Below are positions 45,301 to 58,470 of a stretch of DNA of 64,000 bases, piece after piece (position 1 is the stretch's first letter; the number at the start of each line of letters is the position of its first letter). The stretch comes from Otis tarda (lineage: Eukaryota; Chordata; Aves; Otidiformes; Otididae): the NCBI GenBank assembly GCA_026413225.1, contig CM048553.1, positions 23,932,501 through 23,996,500 of the forward strand. The letters run 5' to 3'. The notes under the pieces are model-generated. The model worked only from the letters and a program-made list of their open reading frames with translations, did no database searches and was not told the origin of the DNA. A program made the position numbers and the translations under genes.

Positions 45301-48300
45301 TCTGAAATTATCTTAAAGTGAATACTTAGTTTATAATATCGTGCAATATTTTCTGAAATGTTATGAAGGAAAGCTTGTATTTATAGCTATGCTACACAGA
45401 GATGCTTCAATTGCACTCTACAGCAAGTGCATGTAGCAGAGTAGCTCCAGAGCTGCAGAAGTAACGTTATCAAATACCACTGAGCACACTCTGGTGATTG
45501 GGCCTGACTCAAGGCAACAGAATCCAAAGAAATGTCACCAGAAACAATTCTTTATTTTAAACTTACAAATCTGTGCAGGTCAGTGGGCCTTATTAAGAGC
45601 TGCTGAACCTGCTGCCCTGCCAATGCTTTGCTGTTTTCTTATTAATCAGTGATAAAGTAAAAAATTGGCAGTATTAATCTTTTTTAAACTGCATGTTGCT
45701 TAGAATAATGAGATTCCTTTCATCATTAGCTCTCAAAAAATTTCTTGCAAATAATGCAGAGCTTCTTTTAAATTTAACGTCTTGATGAGCTAAATTGTAA
45801 AATGCTAGATGCTATGGAATTACATTTGGTGTTCTTTAGAATGAATGCTAATTAACATGTAAATTAGCAATTTAACCCTCTTTAAATTGGAAAAAAACCC
45901 ATGGGACACCTAATTTCATAGTTGTTAATGATGGTCCAATGGCTGTAAGATATTTCTTAAGTATTTCATTATGTAAGGAATTACAGAAGTGTGTTATCAG
46001 ATTTTGGCATTTAAGACATAGCCGTAACCAGAATGTCAGTTAGAGGAAGTGCTCTTCATTAATGCCTGTGTTATTGTCCTTTCCATTCTTCTCAGAGTAC
46101 ACTTTTTAATTGCTAAAGTTTTACAACTAATTTTTCAAGCAGGAGGAATGGTTGATGCAGCATAATGGATGCCTTATTCAAATAAGCAAGGAATCTGAGG
46201 GATTAGATTTGTAAAAAAAAAGATCGTGCCAAACCGCAGACAAATATGAAATTCTGCCCCAAAATATCAGTTTAGGGTTTAATTTGTACAACAATTCCCC
46301 ATCCAGAACATGAAGAAACATATTATTATTTAATTATATTTAGACAAAATACGTGGTAAATCTGTTAGAAACTCAGCATCTCTCATTCAAGTAATTTTCC
46401 ACTCTTTCAAACTCTGCTTACATTTTGAATATGGGTAAGGAAAAAATTCTCAAAACCAAATTAATTGAAACGTTCTGTTATGACTGATTTAACATGACAA
46501 TTACAATGTAAGTTCAATACATTTTGAAACAAAATATTTCTGAAACACTCCTTTCAAATAAAAAGTGTATTTGAGCCAGTCGTACTTCTTTTTCATACTG
46601 TGTGAAAAGGAGTGATTAAAATCAACATATTCCTCTGGTTCTCAGTTCTGAAATGCTGATACATGCAGTACATCTGATATTACTTAAGAAAATGGGATAG
46701 ATATGGAGAATCTAAATATTTATTTTTAAATTATTATTCCTGTTTTCAGTTAACCTTTAGGACGTTAGGCTGGAATAGTGCCTTTATTGTTTAATTAACA
46801 ACATAAATTATATTGGGTGTTGCTGTCCTTTTTTAAAATGTGTCTATATTCAGATGTGTTTCCTACTTTTTAAATACCAGTAATAATGACAGAAAAAGCA
46901 GAATATACAGCATGTTTTCTACCTACTTCTATGTAAAATGTTACTGTTCATGCAAAAATTCACCGTGAACTAATAAGACTTGGGCAAGACTGAGCACAGA
47001 TGTACATTATCTTTCATGGGCCAGCTTCAAAAGACTGGCAAACATCAGGTGACGTTGCTTATAGGCCACACAGTTTGCACTTTTTTTTTTTTTTTTGTTA
47101 AATCAGTAGATCTAGAATAACTGGTGTCATCCTAAAATCAGGCTCTACAAGTCTTGCTTCAAATAGTGAGGTGATAGGGATAAAGCACTGCCAGATGCGA
47201 TGATTGTCTTCAATTGCTGTCTGTTGACAAGTACTTCAATTCGTATTTGTGGAATGACCTGTAGAGTAACGCACTTTTGGCCAGATTAAGGAACCCGTTA
47301 CGCAGATTACAACACATCTGTCCATATTTTACCTGGGGCAATTCTGTGCCATAGTGAGCTTTTTGGAAATACTGGGCAATTAGCTTTGCTAGCAAAATGT
47401 TGTACCCTCAAATGTTCCCAAAAAAATTACATTTCTGTTGGCTTCTGCATAACTTTTGAACAGTGCTTTCTCGCTCATATCTTTCTCTCCTCTGGAAAAA
47501 TGGTAGTTCTTCTAATCCCGCTGGCATCCACAAAGTGTATCTGGCCCTGTGAACATCTGTCTGGAATCTACATCTATTATAGTTCTTTTAATTTTTGACT
47601 GTCTGCACCCTCCATGCAGTAATTAGTGTGCAAGAATGTAGCTGAGCAATTGATTCCTTGAAGCTTTAAAGTCATATTAATCAACAATGTTTGCGTTTGA
47701 GGAACTGTACAATGTGCCTTGTATGTCTTTAAGGGGCATTCATAGCAGAAACAGATATTCAAAAGCAGAACAGAAACGTACCTATGCATCACCAAGACAG
47801 CAATAAAAATAGTGAAATTAGTCATTTATTATCCTTACTTAGTTAAAAGCATTAATTAACATCTTTTAACATATCCCTAAGGGAAAAGCAAAGGAGGTAA
47901 CCTAGACTAATTATAATTTCACAGCTTTTGCAATTTCATAATAATTAGGCTCCAATAGGAGCCATTAAAAAGATGAGGGCTCTTTAAACACCATCTCAAA
48001 TTAAATTGCAAGGGAGTGTCTAGAGAAATGTAGATGGCATTCGTGTGAATACCAAAAACATGTTATCACAGGTGCTGGGATAGAAAAAACAAATATTTCC
48101 TGACAGAAAAAAAATTGCCAACTAAATACTTTTTAATTCAGGAAACACTATTTTTAGAGTAGAATGTTTTTGCAGGAATATGAGAAGATCAAAACAATTT
48201 TTCATTTGAAAGGTTTGCATCATTTAGTTTCAGTCAGGTTGAAAAGGTTCATAAAGATTTAAATACTTTACTTCAACAGTGTTACATTAACAAATACTTT

Positions 48301-48913
48301 AAAAAAATTATTGTAAAGTAATTTAAAAGACTTTTAAAATACTAATTGTAACATATGCAGATATATTTACTATTCTTGAGATAAAGAAATTATGAAGATT
48401 ATAACTTTAAGGCATTATGTTTCATTGCTATTTAGATGCAATGACACCAAGACACTTGGAAACACTTGAAATTTTCATTTTTTAATAAATTTTCACAATT
48501 TTATTTCTCACAGTAAGACTAAAAGTAAAGCCATCCCAAATGTCATAATTTCCTGCAGAGCAGAAATCCTGGTTCTTTAAGCAAGTGTGTAAGTATAGAG
48601 GAATTGACAGAAACCGCTTGGAACCCTATAGGATACTTTATGCTTGTAGTTAGCTTCTCTGCTTGCTTTCAGACCTTAGCATGTTGATGGATTCTTAGCA
48701 CTGCCTCCTTCGAAACAAACACTTAAATACTGATGTTTAAAAGTGCAGTCACATTCCATTGCTCTGTATACACACTTTTCATTTAGGATCTGTGGGATTC
48801 AGCAAGGTACTAAATCATATCCAACAGGAGCGATATAACCAACTACTTGTGATCTGAACCTGCCCTGGATCTCCAGTCTTAGATAAGGATACCATTGTGT
48901 GAATAACAAATCA
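42344..48913. other. Intronic sequence between two CR1 copies in intron 2
   Basis: Unique AT-rich sequence with a purine-rich section (about 44,320-44,660) that holds the perfect inverted repeat. Two stretches rich in TAATTA-type words (about 45,630-45,900 and 47,830-48,010) are candidate conserved elements. No gene is supported. Confidence 0.65.
44541..44577. repeat. Perfect 15-bp inverted repeat with 7-nt loop
   Basis: The left arm is CCTTTCTTGTACAAA (44541-44555), the spacer AGAAAGG, and the right arm TTTGTACAAGAAAGG (44563-44577). The arms are exact reverse complements, and each contains the palindrome TTGTACAA. It lies in a purine-rich part of intron 2. No flanking element explains it. 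Confidence 0.95.
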
Positions 48914-49173
48914 TAATGGTTTTAAAATAGAGGGAGATAGATTCAGATTCGACATTAGGAAAAAAATTTTTACACGGAGGGAGGTGGAACACTGGAACAG
49001 ATTGCCCAGAGAGGTGGTGGATGCCCCATCCCTGGAAACATTCAAGGCCAGATTGGATGGGGCTCTGAGCAACTTGATCTGGTTCAAGATGTCCCTGCTC
49101 CTTGCAGGACTAGATGGCCTTTGAAGGTCCCTTCCAACCCAAACTATTCTATGATTCTTTTCTATGATTCTAT
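48914..49173 (+). mobile_element. CR1 LINE 3' end, short 5'-truncated copy
   Basis: About 260 bp, starting at GGTTTTAAAATAGAGGGAG and continuing through CGACATTAGGAAAAAAATTT and CACTGGAACAGATTGCCC to the ATTCTATGATTCT tail. The segment between CTTGCAGG and ACTAGATGGCC is shorter than in the copies at 30496 and 41939, so a small deletion removed part of the GGGGTTGG word. Same general subfamily as those copies. Confidence 0.94.
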
Positions 49174-52100
49174 AAATAGTTGAGATCAAGTAATATCATA
49201 TTTAGGAGTAAAATAATACAATGTATTAAATCACATAGTTACCAATATTTATATACAAAAATATTACCTAAAAGGTACAATGTACTGTTTACCTTTTAAA
49301 AGGAACACAGAATGTTCAAATTGACCTCATCTTGCTCTTTACTTCAAAGCAAATTTCAGTCTTCTAATCAGCTCCTAATGACCATCTTTTCTGAGTTCTG
49401 CGTTATTTTTATATCATTTGAGCCTGGTTTATACCAAACATTTGATTCATTGACATAATTATGGCTCTCAATAGCTCATGTCAGATTTTTATTTCCTTCC
49501 CATTTTGAAATTTAGCACAGTATTATGTCCTTTTGCTTGGTTAAAATAGAAAATTAAGATTCTGGCCTGCAATTTGAAAATAATCATAAACTGGACCTGT
49601 ACATATGCAAAACAGCAAGTCACAGCCTAATAAATCTGAACATGGAGCACGTGAAAAGTTTACAATAATTGTTATAGCAATGTTCTATTACTTCTAGGAC
49701 CTGAACAGAGTTTTTTATATAATTCCTTATTTATTTTTGCACAAGGTCTTTCTAAAAGCTAAACCAATAATACCTGGAAAAAGAACGGAAATTTTTTTCA
49801 GAAATTTAAATGATAGCATATGGTCCAGTTGCTCTACTTCTTGTCTCCAGAATAATTTATAGTATCATTTTAACTCATCTACTACAAAGAATATAAAGTC
49901 ACTATCACCGCATTTTATCTGTCTGTGTTGGTGCATATTTTAAGAGGATTGGTGTTCCATTTGAGTATGTAAACTCACAATATTTATTTTTTGCAAGAAA
50001 TAATTAAAATTCAGGGATATAAAAAAGTATGGATTACTAGAATAAGAAGCCACAGTATAAATTAAAGATCAACTTCAAATTTTACAGGAATAAAAATTTT
50101 CTGGGAGGGAGTAGTAGAGTAAAGGTTGCTTGAAAGGTTGTTTGTGTCAATTGACAGGCAAAGCATTTGGGAAGTGACATCAAGTATATCAGAAGCAGTG
50201 AGTGATAGATCAGCTTTATAATATTAAAAATGTCCATGGAAAACAAGATGTGTGTTTATAGCATCATTTGATGTAAGAGTGACGACAAACAGCCATAGTC
50301 TGGAGCACGGGTAAGAAGGGAGAGTGGGACATTAAATGTTAGCTCCCATAGCTCCACATCATACAAGGCAATAAGAGTAGTTTGGGATTGCTCTTGTAAA
50401 AGTACATCATGCTCATTTCCACCCCCTTTCCAGGCAGCAGTTTCTAGAACAGTATTAAAAATTTTAAATTGTGGAATCACAACTGAAGGACGTTGAGTCG
50501 CAGTTCAGTGATATGTTAGGCACCAGTGGGCTGAACCTCATACTATGACCATGTGCTTGCTTTTAGCTCCCTCTCTCAATGAAAGCCTCAGGCACTGCAG
50601 GCTGCAACAGCAGGACCTTCAAGGGGACCAAACATAAATAACAAATTGCAAATAAATAATATTTTAAGCTTGTGGCAATGAAAAGGGTGCTGGATAGGCT
50701 AAAATATCTTTGCCTTTATAAACTGGAAAATTAGAGCATCATTCACTCTGCACAGTTTGGTCATCTTTTTCTATGACGCTGAATTTGCTTAGGAAGCACC
50801 TTATTGCTTTTGTTATTTCAGAGGGAAATGCTGCTGAACAGGGAAGAGAGAGAGAGAGATAAGTCAGGTAGAGGGAAGAAAGGACACTAAAGGCAAAGGA
50901 AAGAACACATAATGATAATGAGAGACAAATTTGGAAAAGAATTAAATAAAAGAAAAACATATAAACAAAATGACCTTTTTAAAATCAGTATAATTTACTG
51001 AGATGTGTTCTCAGAAGATTGTCTCAGATAATCAAAGGCTAAACCAGGCTATTGCAGGAGTGAATTACCCTGGAAAACAATGTGACATCTGTTCATCTCC
51101 TCCTGTAAATAAACCACAGAGAGGAACATAAACTGCTACTCCAATCCCATGCATGAAGAAATTAAAATTAGAGATTATTTGTCTGAATTTGCTGCCTCTG
51201 GGGGCTTCCGTTCTGTCAAGAATAGCACAAGAATACTTCATCCACATTGTAGATCTCCAGAAAGCTGATCTTTAATCTATATGTTATTAGCATTATGATG
51301 ATCAACACAGGCATACAGAAAATTAGAAAAGCCAAGTGATTGTATTTAGTAAATGGTAATAAAATATGTGCATATATTTGTATAAATAGCAAACTGTAAC
51401 ATACACTTCTTTAAGGAATCTAGATTCATAAAGGTGAATGAGCTTGCCAAATGGATTCAGAGGAGGAGTTCAAATGGAAAAATGTGAGAGAGACCTTGGA
51501 AATTTTAAACAGCGCTTGGCAGATGGTTTAAGAATCCAAATCCCACAACTGAAGAAGACTGAATAGGTTATAAACAACTGATCTCATTTAGAAGGAAAGT
51601 CAGTTCTCTGTGGCTTAAATTTATAATAAAGGAGAGAAAGTAAAAATGGATGGTGAAGATCATAAATCAGAAGTGAAGAAATTGGAAAAAAGTGATGAAG
51701 TAAAAAGGGCAAAAGGAAAATCTGTAGTCATCAGAGGTGAGGGCAAGAAGGTTTCTGAAAGTATATTGAGGACATAAAGTATCTTCTGCTCCAAACAGAA
51801 ATTAATTACTTGTTAGCAATGATGTTAAAAGGACTATTCAACACAGATTTCCATTCTATGATTGAGGCAAAGCCAGATAATTTAGTCACATATATGATGT
51901 TTGTGATGATCGTGAAGTGCCACTCTATCAATAGGTAAGAAGCATATTAAACAACAATATCCAGAGCTAAATATTTTTGTATAAGCAGGGTCAGATGATC
52001 AACATTTAAGTATTAGGAAAGAGATGGTCATAAACTCTCCTAATCATTAATGTTGATTTTTAGTAAGTCTCAGAGCACAGAAGAAAGATGCATCAAGCTA

Positions 52101-55100
52101 GAAGCTACACAATGCCATGCTAGGATTTAAAAAGAATAAACAAGAATATCTGTCATCCTGACATTAGTGCCAGGGAAAATACTGACATGACTGATAATGT
52201 AATTAATTTAATTTAATGTGGTTTATGTAAAATAGATCTTGTCAAAGTAACTTGATTTTATCTACTTATCTGTTAAAACATAGCAAATCGGGATATTCTC
52301 TGTCTTGTGTTATTGAAAAGTTTTGATCAGGTGATTACAAAAGTCCTTTATGGCCTTTTCTTATTGACAAAAATGCAAGGAAATGTCATTTATTAAACCT
52401 TTTTTACTTTGAGTAAGCATTTTGTTATAGTATTGCTGCTAGATTCCTGGTTACCTTTAGGGCCCTCCTACTCCAAAAGAGATCAGTCTACTTTAAGCAA
52501 ATACAAGAGAAAGAATATTTTGGGTTTGACTGAATTAAAAAAAAAAAAAAAACCTAACTAAAATGCTTTTTATGGATAGCTATTACATCCAATTAGAAAA
52601 AGCAATATTTTACTTCCTTGAGATATTTGATGATTAGTGGCAGCTTCTGCTCCTAGCTGCCACTAATATCCTTCACATACATATTATTTTTTACTATTTA
52701 CTCTGACCATACATTTTCAATTGAAGTTTAGTCAGTGGTACCTATAAAAAACACTACATTTATTGCAAGTACATATTAAAATGACTCTTTTTAGTGATGA
52801 ATTTGTTCTCTGGTACATCACTTTAAAGCCACTGTGTAGTGATATGCTGACTCAACTTTACTTTATGTAAACCTATGGATGTAGCACAGTAGTTTGTAAT
52901 AGATTTATCCTTTATGCTTTATTGTTATTCTCTCAACACTACCGTAGTTATCAAGAATCAACTGGTTATACAAGTAAATCAAATTTAGGCTTAATTCAGA
53001 TATCTGGCATGTTTCCTCTTGTTTCAATGGGCTTACAAAGAGTTAGATGTGGTAATTAAACATGTATCTCTAAGTGTAGATTCAGCCTCCTCCCTGCTCC
53101 TCCTCCTCTTCCCACTCAGAAGTCACTCCATCTCTCTTTGCCTTCATTTCTCGATTTGTAAAATGATATCATGGTAAAGATACCTGTTTGTTTCGTAAGA
53201 AGCCTGAGATCTATGTATGGTCATTTCTCTGTCGTTTTTGTTACTCTGAATATCAGATGACCATGCAGAAGAAAGTTTGAGGCCAGACTTTGGACTTATC
53301 TGTTGAATTTTTGGGTAATTCAGACTCCTGCTCTTTTCTTTAAAATGTAGGTGATTCTACCTGCTGCAGTTAGAACAAAGGAAAACAAAGTGGTGAGACA
53401 GGCTTCGAAAAGATGCAGAAAAGACTTAAATATTTTTAAAATAAGATTACAAGAAGTACTAAAAGTTTTGAAAGGAGCTAGTCTTGCACAGAGTCTGTAA
53501 TACCAGTTTCTTTTAAGCTGCTTAAATGAGAAGGATAAAGAAATAAAATATATGAGAAAATGTTTATTCTCTGGCTAAGACAACCTGACACCCTGATGAA
53601 TGAGGTAATATGTGGACAAGCAGTGAAGGTACAGTCCCTGTCCCAAGTTTCTTATTCAAATGCGTTGCTTTTACTAGGTAAATTACTCTTTATTCTGAAA
53701 TGGCACCAAATACATCTAATCAAATTACACAATGTGCAGCCAGCTTGTTGGAGCATATGACAATAAGTTCATTGGAACTGATATAAGCATGAGTGGTCAA
53801 GTGGAGCATATGCTCAATCCACAAATACCTCAGGCCTTCAGACGAGTGAGTTGCTGCCACCAAAGTGCCTGCTCTGTCCTCTCCCCTATGGAAGTGGCCC
53901 CCATGAAACCCATCTGTTTTAACTTTACTTGAGGGATTCTCATGAGCAGTACAAATGGATGTACTTTCATCCAGCAATGAGTTAAAGCAGGAATATTTGC
54001 AGATCTGGTAGAACAGTAAGAAGCTCCCACAGAAAAGACACAGGTAAGCACTAGTAGGTCTTGACACTTTCTGGCACGAAGATCCATTGCACTACATCAG
54101 ACTGTCTTCCTAGACAGACTTAACAGGAGTTTCTACGAAGACATGTGAAAACAAGCCTTCCAAACAGCCATCTATAGTTTATCCTTCTGGTTGGATCTGT
54201 GGTCAACATCTCATTCACTGATAGATGGATTCTCTAGGGTATGTCTGGGAGCTGACGTTCGCCTCCTCCTGCTGTCATCTCATTTCCTAACCCAGCCATA
54301 CCAGGACATTTTCTTTCTGTCTTCTCATTCAGTCCCACTAAACATATTGAATCTGTTAAGATTGACTATAATATAAACAACTCCAAAAAATGATTACTAT
54401 CACATACTTCAAAGTGTTCTGTAGCTATTTAAGGGGAAAAGAGATGAAAATTTATCAGCTAGTTTTTGAGCTTCATATCTCATGGTTAATTCCTGTATAT
54501 AATAGCCTTTCTAATGTATTTTTAGGGTATTATTTACCACAGTAAAAGCAAATTCCCTCATTGCTCTTTCCTCCCTTTCACTTAGAGAGCTAATACTGTA
54601 AGCTTCAGACATAATTATGTTCCCTAGTAACTATCATTCTCATTTGATGGTTTGCAGTGTGAATTCATTTTATAAATAATGTAATTGGTTCCAATGTTAG
54701 GGTTACAGGCAAGAGAATAGATACAGAAATTCATATTCCTTTTTTTCCTTATTTAACCATTCTATGGTGAATTTGTTTAGAACTTAATTAAGGAGCTTTT
54801 CAGCAAAGTGAAAATCAATCTTTAAAGCCAATCAGGCACTCAAACACTCACATTAGTTCATGAGCTTAGGTTCAGAGAAGGCTCTCTAAATATGGTGGGA
54901 GACATACCTAATGCTAACTGAAGAAAGCAGAGGTATATACTACATTTTTGCCTGGGGCTGCAGTGCATTACAGAATGATGCATTAGAAGATGCATTGTGA
55001 ATGATATTCTGGAAAAAAAAAAGTCTAAATGTAAGTGGAAAAAATCATTTAATACATACTAACCTGCCATTTTCTAACTTAATGCATGAAAAATTATTTT

Positions 55101-55623
55101 TTTTCACAAAGCTGCCTTCTATTTACATCAAAGCAGCTACGCTATTCTGTATAAGAAGAGGATTTGCTTCTCAATACACCTGCAGCAACAGTTATTTCTC
55201 CCAGCGTCTGAAATGGTTATACTGAGAACCCCTGTTAGACCTATATAATGGGATGGGCATTGCCCCTGGCAGCATATTTAAAAGGTGAAGTAATGCTGTA
55301 CCTCAGTACTGTGTTCCTATGGTCCTCAAATTGAGAGAGTGAATGAGAGAGCAATACACAAAAAAAGGGTTCTTGAAGCCAGAGACTCCCTGGAGAGTGA
55401 GAGGTGGCAAACCTGGCAGGGAAATGCATTCTCTGTATTCTTGTCAATGATTTATTTAAAAAGCCTAGATGTCTTCCTCAAATTTCTTTCTGTTACACGT
55501 GCCAAAAGTATACTAATTCAAAGAACTTTTTAATGCAACCTGTAGACATGAATATTGTCTGTAGCAATGAAAATATACTAATGGCAGCAACTTCCTCTAT
55601 CTATCAAAAGTCTGTGTCTGAGA
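49174..55623. other. Intronic sequence upstream of the long CR1 copy
   Basis: AT-rich unique sequence with an A-homopolymer near 52,540. A minus-strand open frame of 115 codons at 53720-54067 overlaps a less AT-rich patch but resembles nothing I know. I see no mobile element or RNA gene. Confidence 0.65.
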
Positions 55624-58470
55624 TGATAGAATCATGAAATAGTTTGGGTTGGAAGGGACCTTTAAAGGTCAACCCGTCTGCAAGGAGCAGGAACATCTTC
55701 AACTAGATCAGGTTGCTTGGAGTCCTGTCCAATCTGACCTTCAGTGTTTCCAGGGATGGGGCATCTGCCACTTCTCTGGAAAATCTGTTCCAGTGCTCCA
55801 CCACCCTCAGTGTAAAAAATTTCTTCCTTATATCTAGTCTAAATCTACCTTCTTTTATTTTAAAACCACTACCCCTTGTCCTATTTGCAAAAGGACCTGC
55901 TAAAGAGTTTATCCCCATCTTTCTACTAGGCCCCCTTTAGGTACCCAAGGGCTGCTATAAGGTCTCCCTGGAGCCTTCTCTTCTCCAGGCTGAACAGCCC
56001 CAACTCTCTCAGCCTGTCCTCATAGGACAGGTGCTCCAGCCCTCTGATCATCTTGATGGCCCTCCTCTGGACTTGCTCCAACAGGTCGATGTCCTTCTTA
56101 TGCTGGGGGCTCCAGAGCTGGACGCAGTACTCCAGGTGGGCTCTTACGAGAGCAGAGGGGCAGAATCACCTCCCTCAACCTGCTGGCCACACTTCTTTTG
56201 ATGTAGCCCAGGACACAGTTGGCTTTCTGGGCTGCGAGCGGATATTGCCAGCTCATGTATAGCTTTTCATCCATCAGTACTCCAAAGTCCATCTTTGCAG
56301 GGCTGGTCTCATTCTCATCATTCTCCAGCCTATATTGATACTGGGAGTTGCCTCGACTAGAAGTGCAGCACCTTGCAGTTGGCCTTGTTGAATCTCATGA
56401 GGTTCACACAGGCCCACTTCTTGAGCTTTTCTAGGTTCCTCTGCATGGTATCCTGTCTGTCAGGCATGTCAACCACACCACTCAGCTTGGTGTCATCTGC
56501 AGACTTGCTGAGGGTGCATTTGGTCCTACTGTCGTTAATGAAAATGTTAAACAGTACTGGTCCCAACACAGACCCTTGAGGGACTCCACTTTTCACTGAT
56601 CTCTGTCTGGATATCAAGCTGTTGATCACCATCCTCTGTATGTGACCACTCAACCAGTTCCTCATCCACTCAAGTTCACCCATGAAATCCATATCTCTCC
56701 AATTTAGAGACAAGCTTGCTATGCGGGCCTGTGGCAAAGGCCTTACAGAAGTCCAGAGAGACAACATTTGTAGTTCTTCCTTTGGGCGCTGATGTAGTCA
56801 CTCCATCATAGAAGGCCACTAGATTGGTTAGGTGAAGCCATGCTGGGTCTCTTGAATTACCTCCCTGTCCTCCATGTGCCTTACCGTAGCTTTTAGGAGG
56901 ATCTGTTCCATGATCTTCATGGGCATAGAGGTGAGACTGACAAGTTTGTAGTTCCCAGGGTCCTCCTGTTTACCATTTTTAAAAAATCAGTGCAATATTT
57001 CCCTTTTTCTAGTCACTGGGAACTTCACCTGATTGCCATGACTTTTCAAATATCATGGAGAGTGACTTGGCAGCCACATCAGCCAATTCCCTCAGGACTC
57101 TGGGATGCATCTCGTCAGTTCCCATAGACTTACATGTGTTCAGGTTCCTCAGGTGGTCATGAGTCTGATCTTCTCTTATAGTGGGAGGGATTTGCTCCTC
57201 CAGTCCTTGACTTGCAATCCATCCACTCAAGAGATGCGGGAAGATAGACTGGCAGTGAAGACTGAGGCAAAAAAGTTGTTGAGTACCTCAGCCTTCTCCT
57301 CATCCATTGTGACCAATTTGCCAGTCGTCTTCATCACTTTCTTTGACTTTCCTTTTCTGCCTGACATACCTGTAGAAGCCGTTCTTATTATTTTTTACAT
57401 CCCTTGCCAAGCTCAGCTCCAGCTGTGCTTTGGCTTTCCTGACCACATCTCTACACCACCGGGCAGCATCCTATACTCTTCCCAGGATACCTGACCCTGC
57501 TTCCGCTGCCTGTACATTTCCTTCTTGCCTTTTACTTTGACCGGCAGGTCTCAACTCAGTAATGTTGGTGTCTTGCCTTCCTTTCTTGATTTCTTATACC
57601 TGGCAATAGAGATATTTTGTGCTGTATGGAAAACATCCTTAAAGATCTGCCAGCTCTGTTCTGATCCTTTGTCCCTGAGGGCAGTTTCCCAGAGAGTCCT
57701 GTTGACTAACTCCTTTAACAGTTGGAAGTTTGCTTTCCTAAAATTCAGGGTCCTGACTTTACTCTTTACCTGACCTATATCCATCAAGACTGTGAATTCC
57801 ACCTGTGCATGGTCACTGCAGCCCAAGTTGCCTCTAATCTTGGTGTTACAGATTACTTCACTTGCATTGGTGACCAATAGGTCCAGTATCACATTCCCTC
57901 TGGTAGGGTTGTCTATTATCTACCTCAATGCATTCCAGGAATCTTCTGGATTGCCTACAGCTTGCTGTGCTACTTGTCCAGCAGATGTTGGGGTGGTTGA
58001 ATTCCCTCAGCCGGATGAGAGCCTGCGAGTGTGATGTCTCCTGTAGCTGGAGTAAGAAGCCTTTGTCAATAGACTCCCCTTGATTGGGCAGCCTGTAGTA
58101 GACACGAACTGCAAGGTTCCCTTTGTTGCCTCAGTCTCTCATTCTTACCTGTAAGCTTTCAACCTGCTTGTGGCTACTCTTCTGAGACAACTCTTCACAT
58201 TCTATCTGTTTATTGATGTAGAGGGCAATGCCTCTGCCCCTCCTTCCTTGCCTGTCCCTTCTGAACAGCCTGTAACCATCGATAGCTGCACTCCGGTCAT
58301 GAGATTTGTCCCACCAAGTTGCAGGTCCTACTTTTGTAGAAACATGATGGCTTCCAGTTCCTCCTGTTTGTTGCCAATGCATTGGTGTAGAGGCACTTCA
58401 GCTGGACTATTGGCTGTGTCACCTTCTTAGAGGAACACCCCTTAATAATTAAATAGCCACCTTTAATACT
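55624..58470 (-). mobile_element. CR1 LINE, long copy spanning most of ORF2
   Basis: This is the largest element in the window, about 2.85 kb, antisense to ZNF804B. Read on the minus strand from 58470, it starts at the endonuclease N-terminus (VTQPIVQLKCLYTNA), then DGYRLFRRDRQGRRGRGIAL near 58,290, then the linker segment ending near 57,550. Next come the reverse transcriptase entry ([20 protein letters not shown] near 57,130), [17 protein letters not shown] near 56,570, and the catalytic box, which reads SADDT (aspartates at 56492-56497). The thumb and C-terminal region follow, with LDIRKKFFTLRVVEHWN near 55,830, and then the 3' end at 55624. The frame is interrupted in several places, so the copy is dead. 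The 5' UTR and ORF1 are missing. The 5' border is approximate. Confidence 0.93.

Noticed and set aside
53720-54067. 115-codon minus-strand open frame
   Set aside because: No similarity to any family I know and no repeat signature. An overlapping frame in another phase is also open, which points to local composition.
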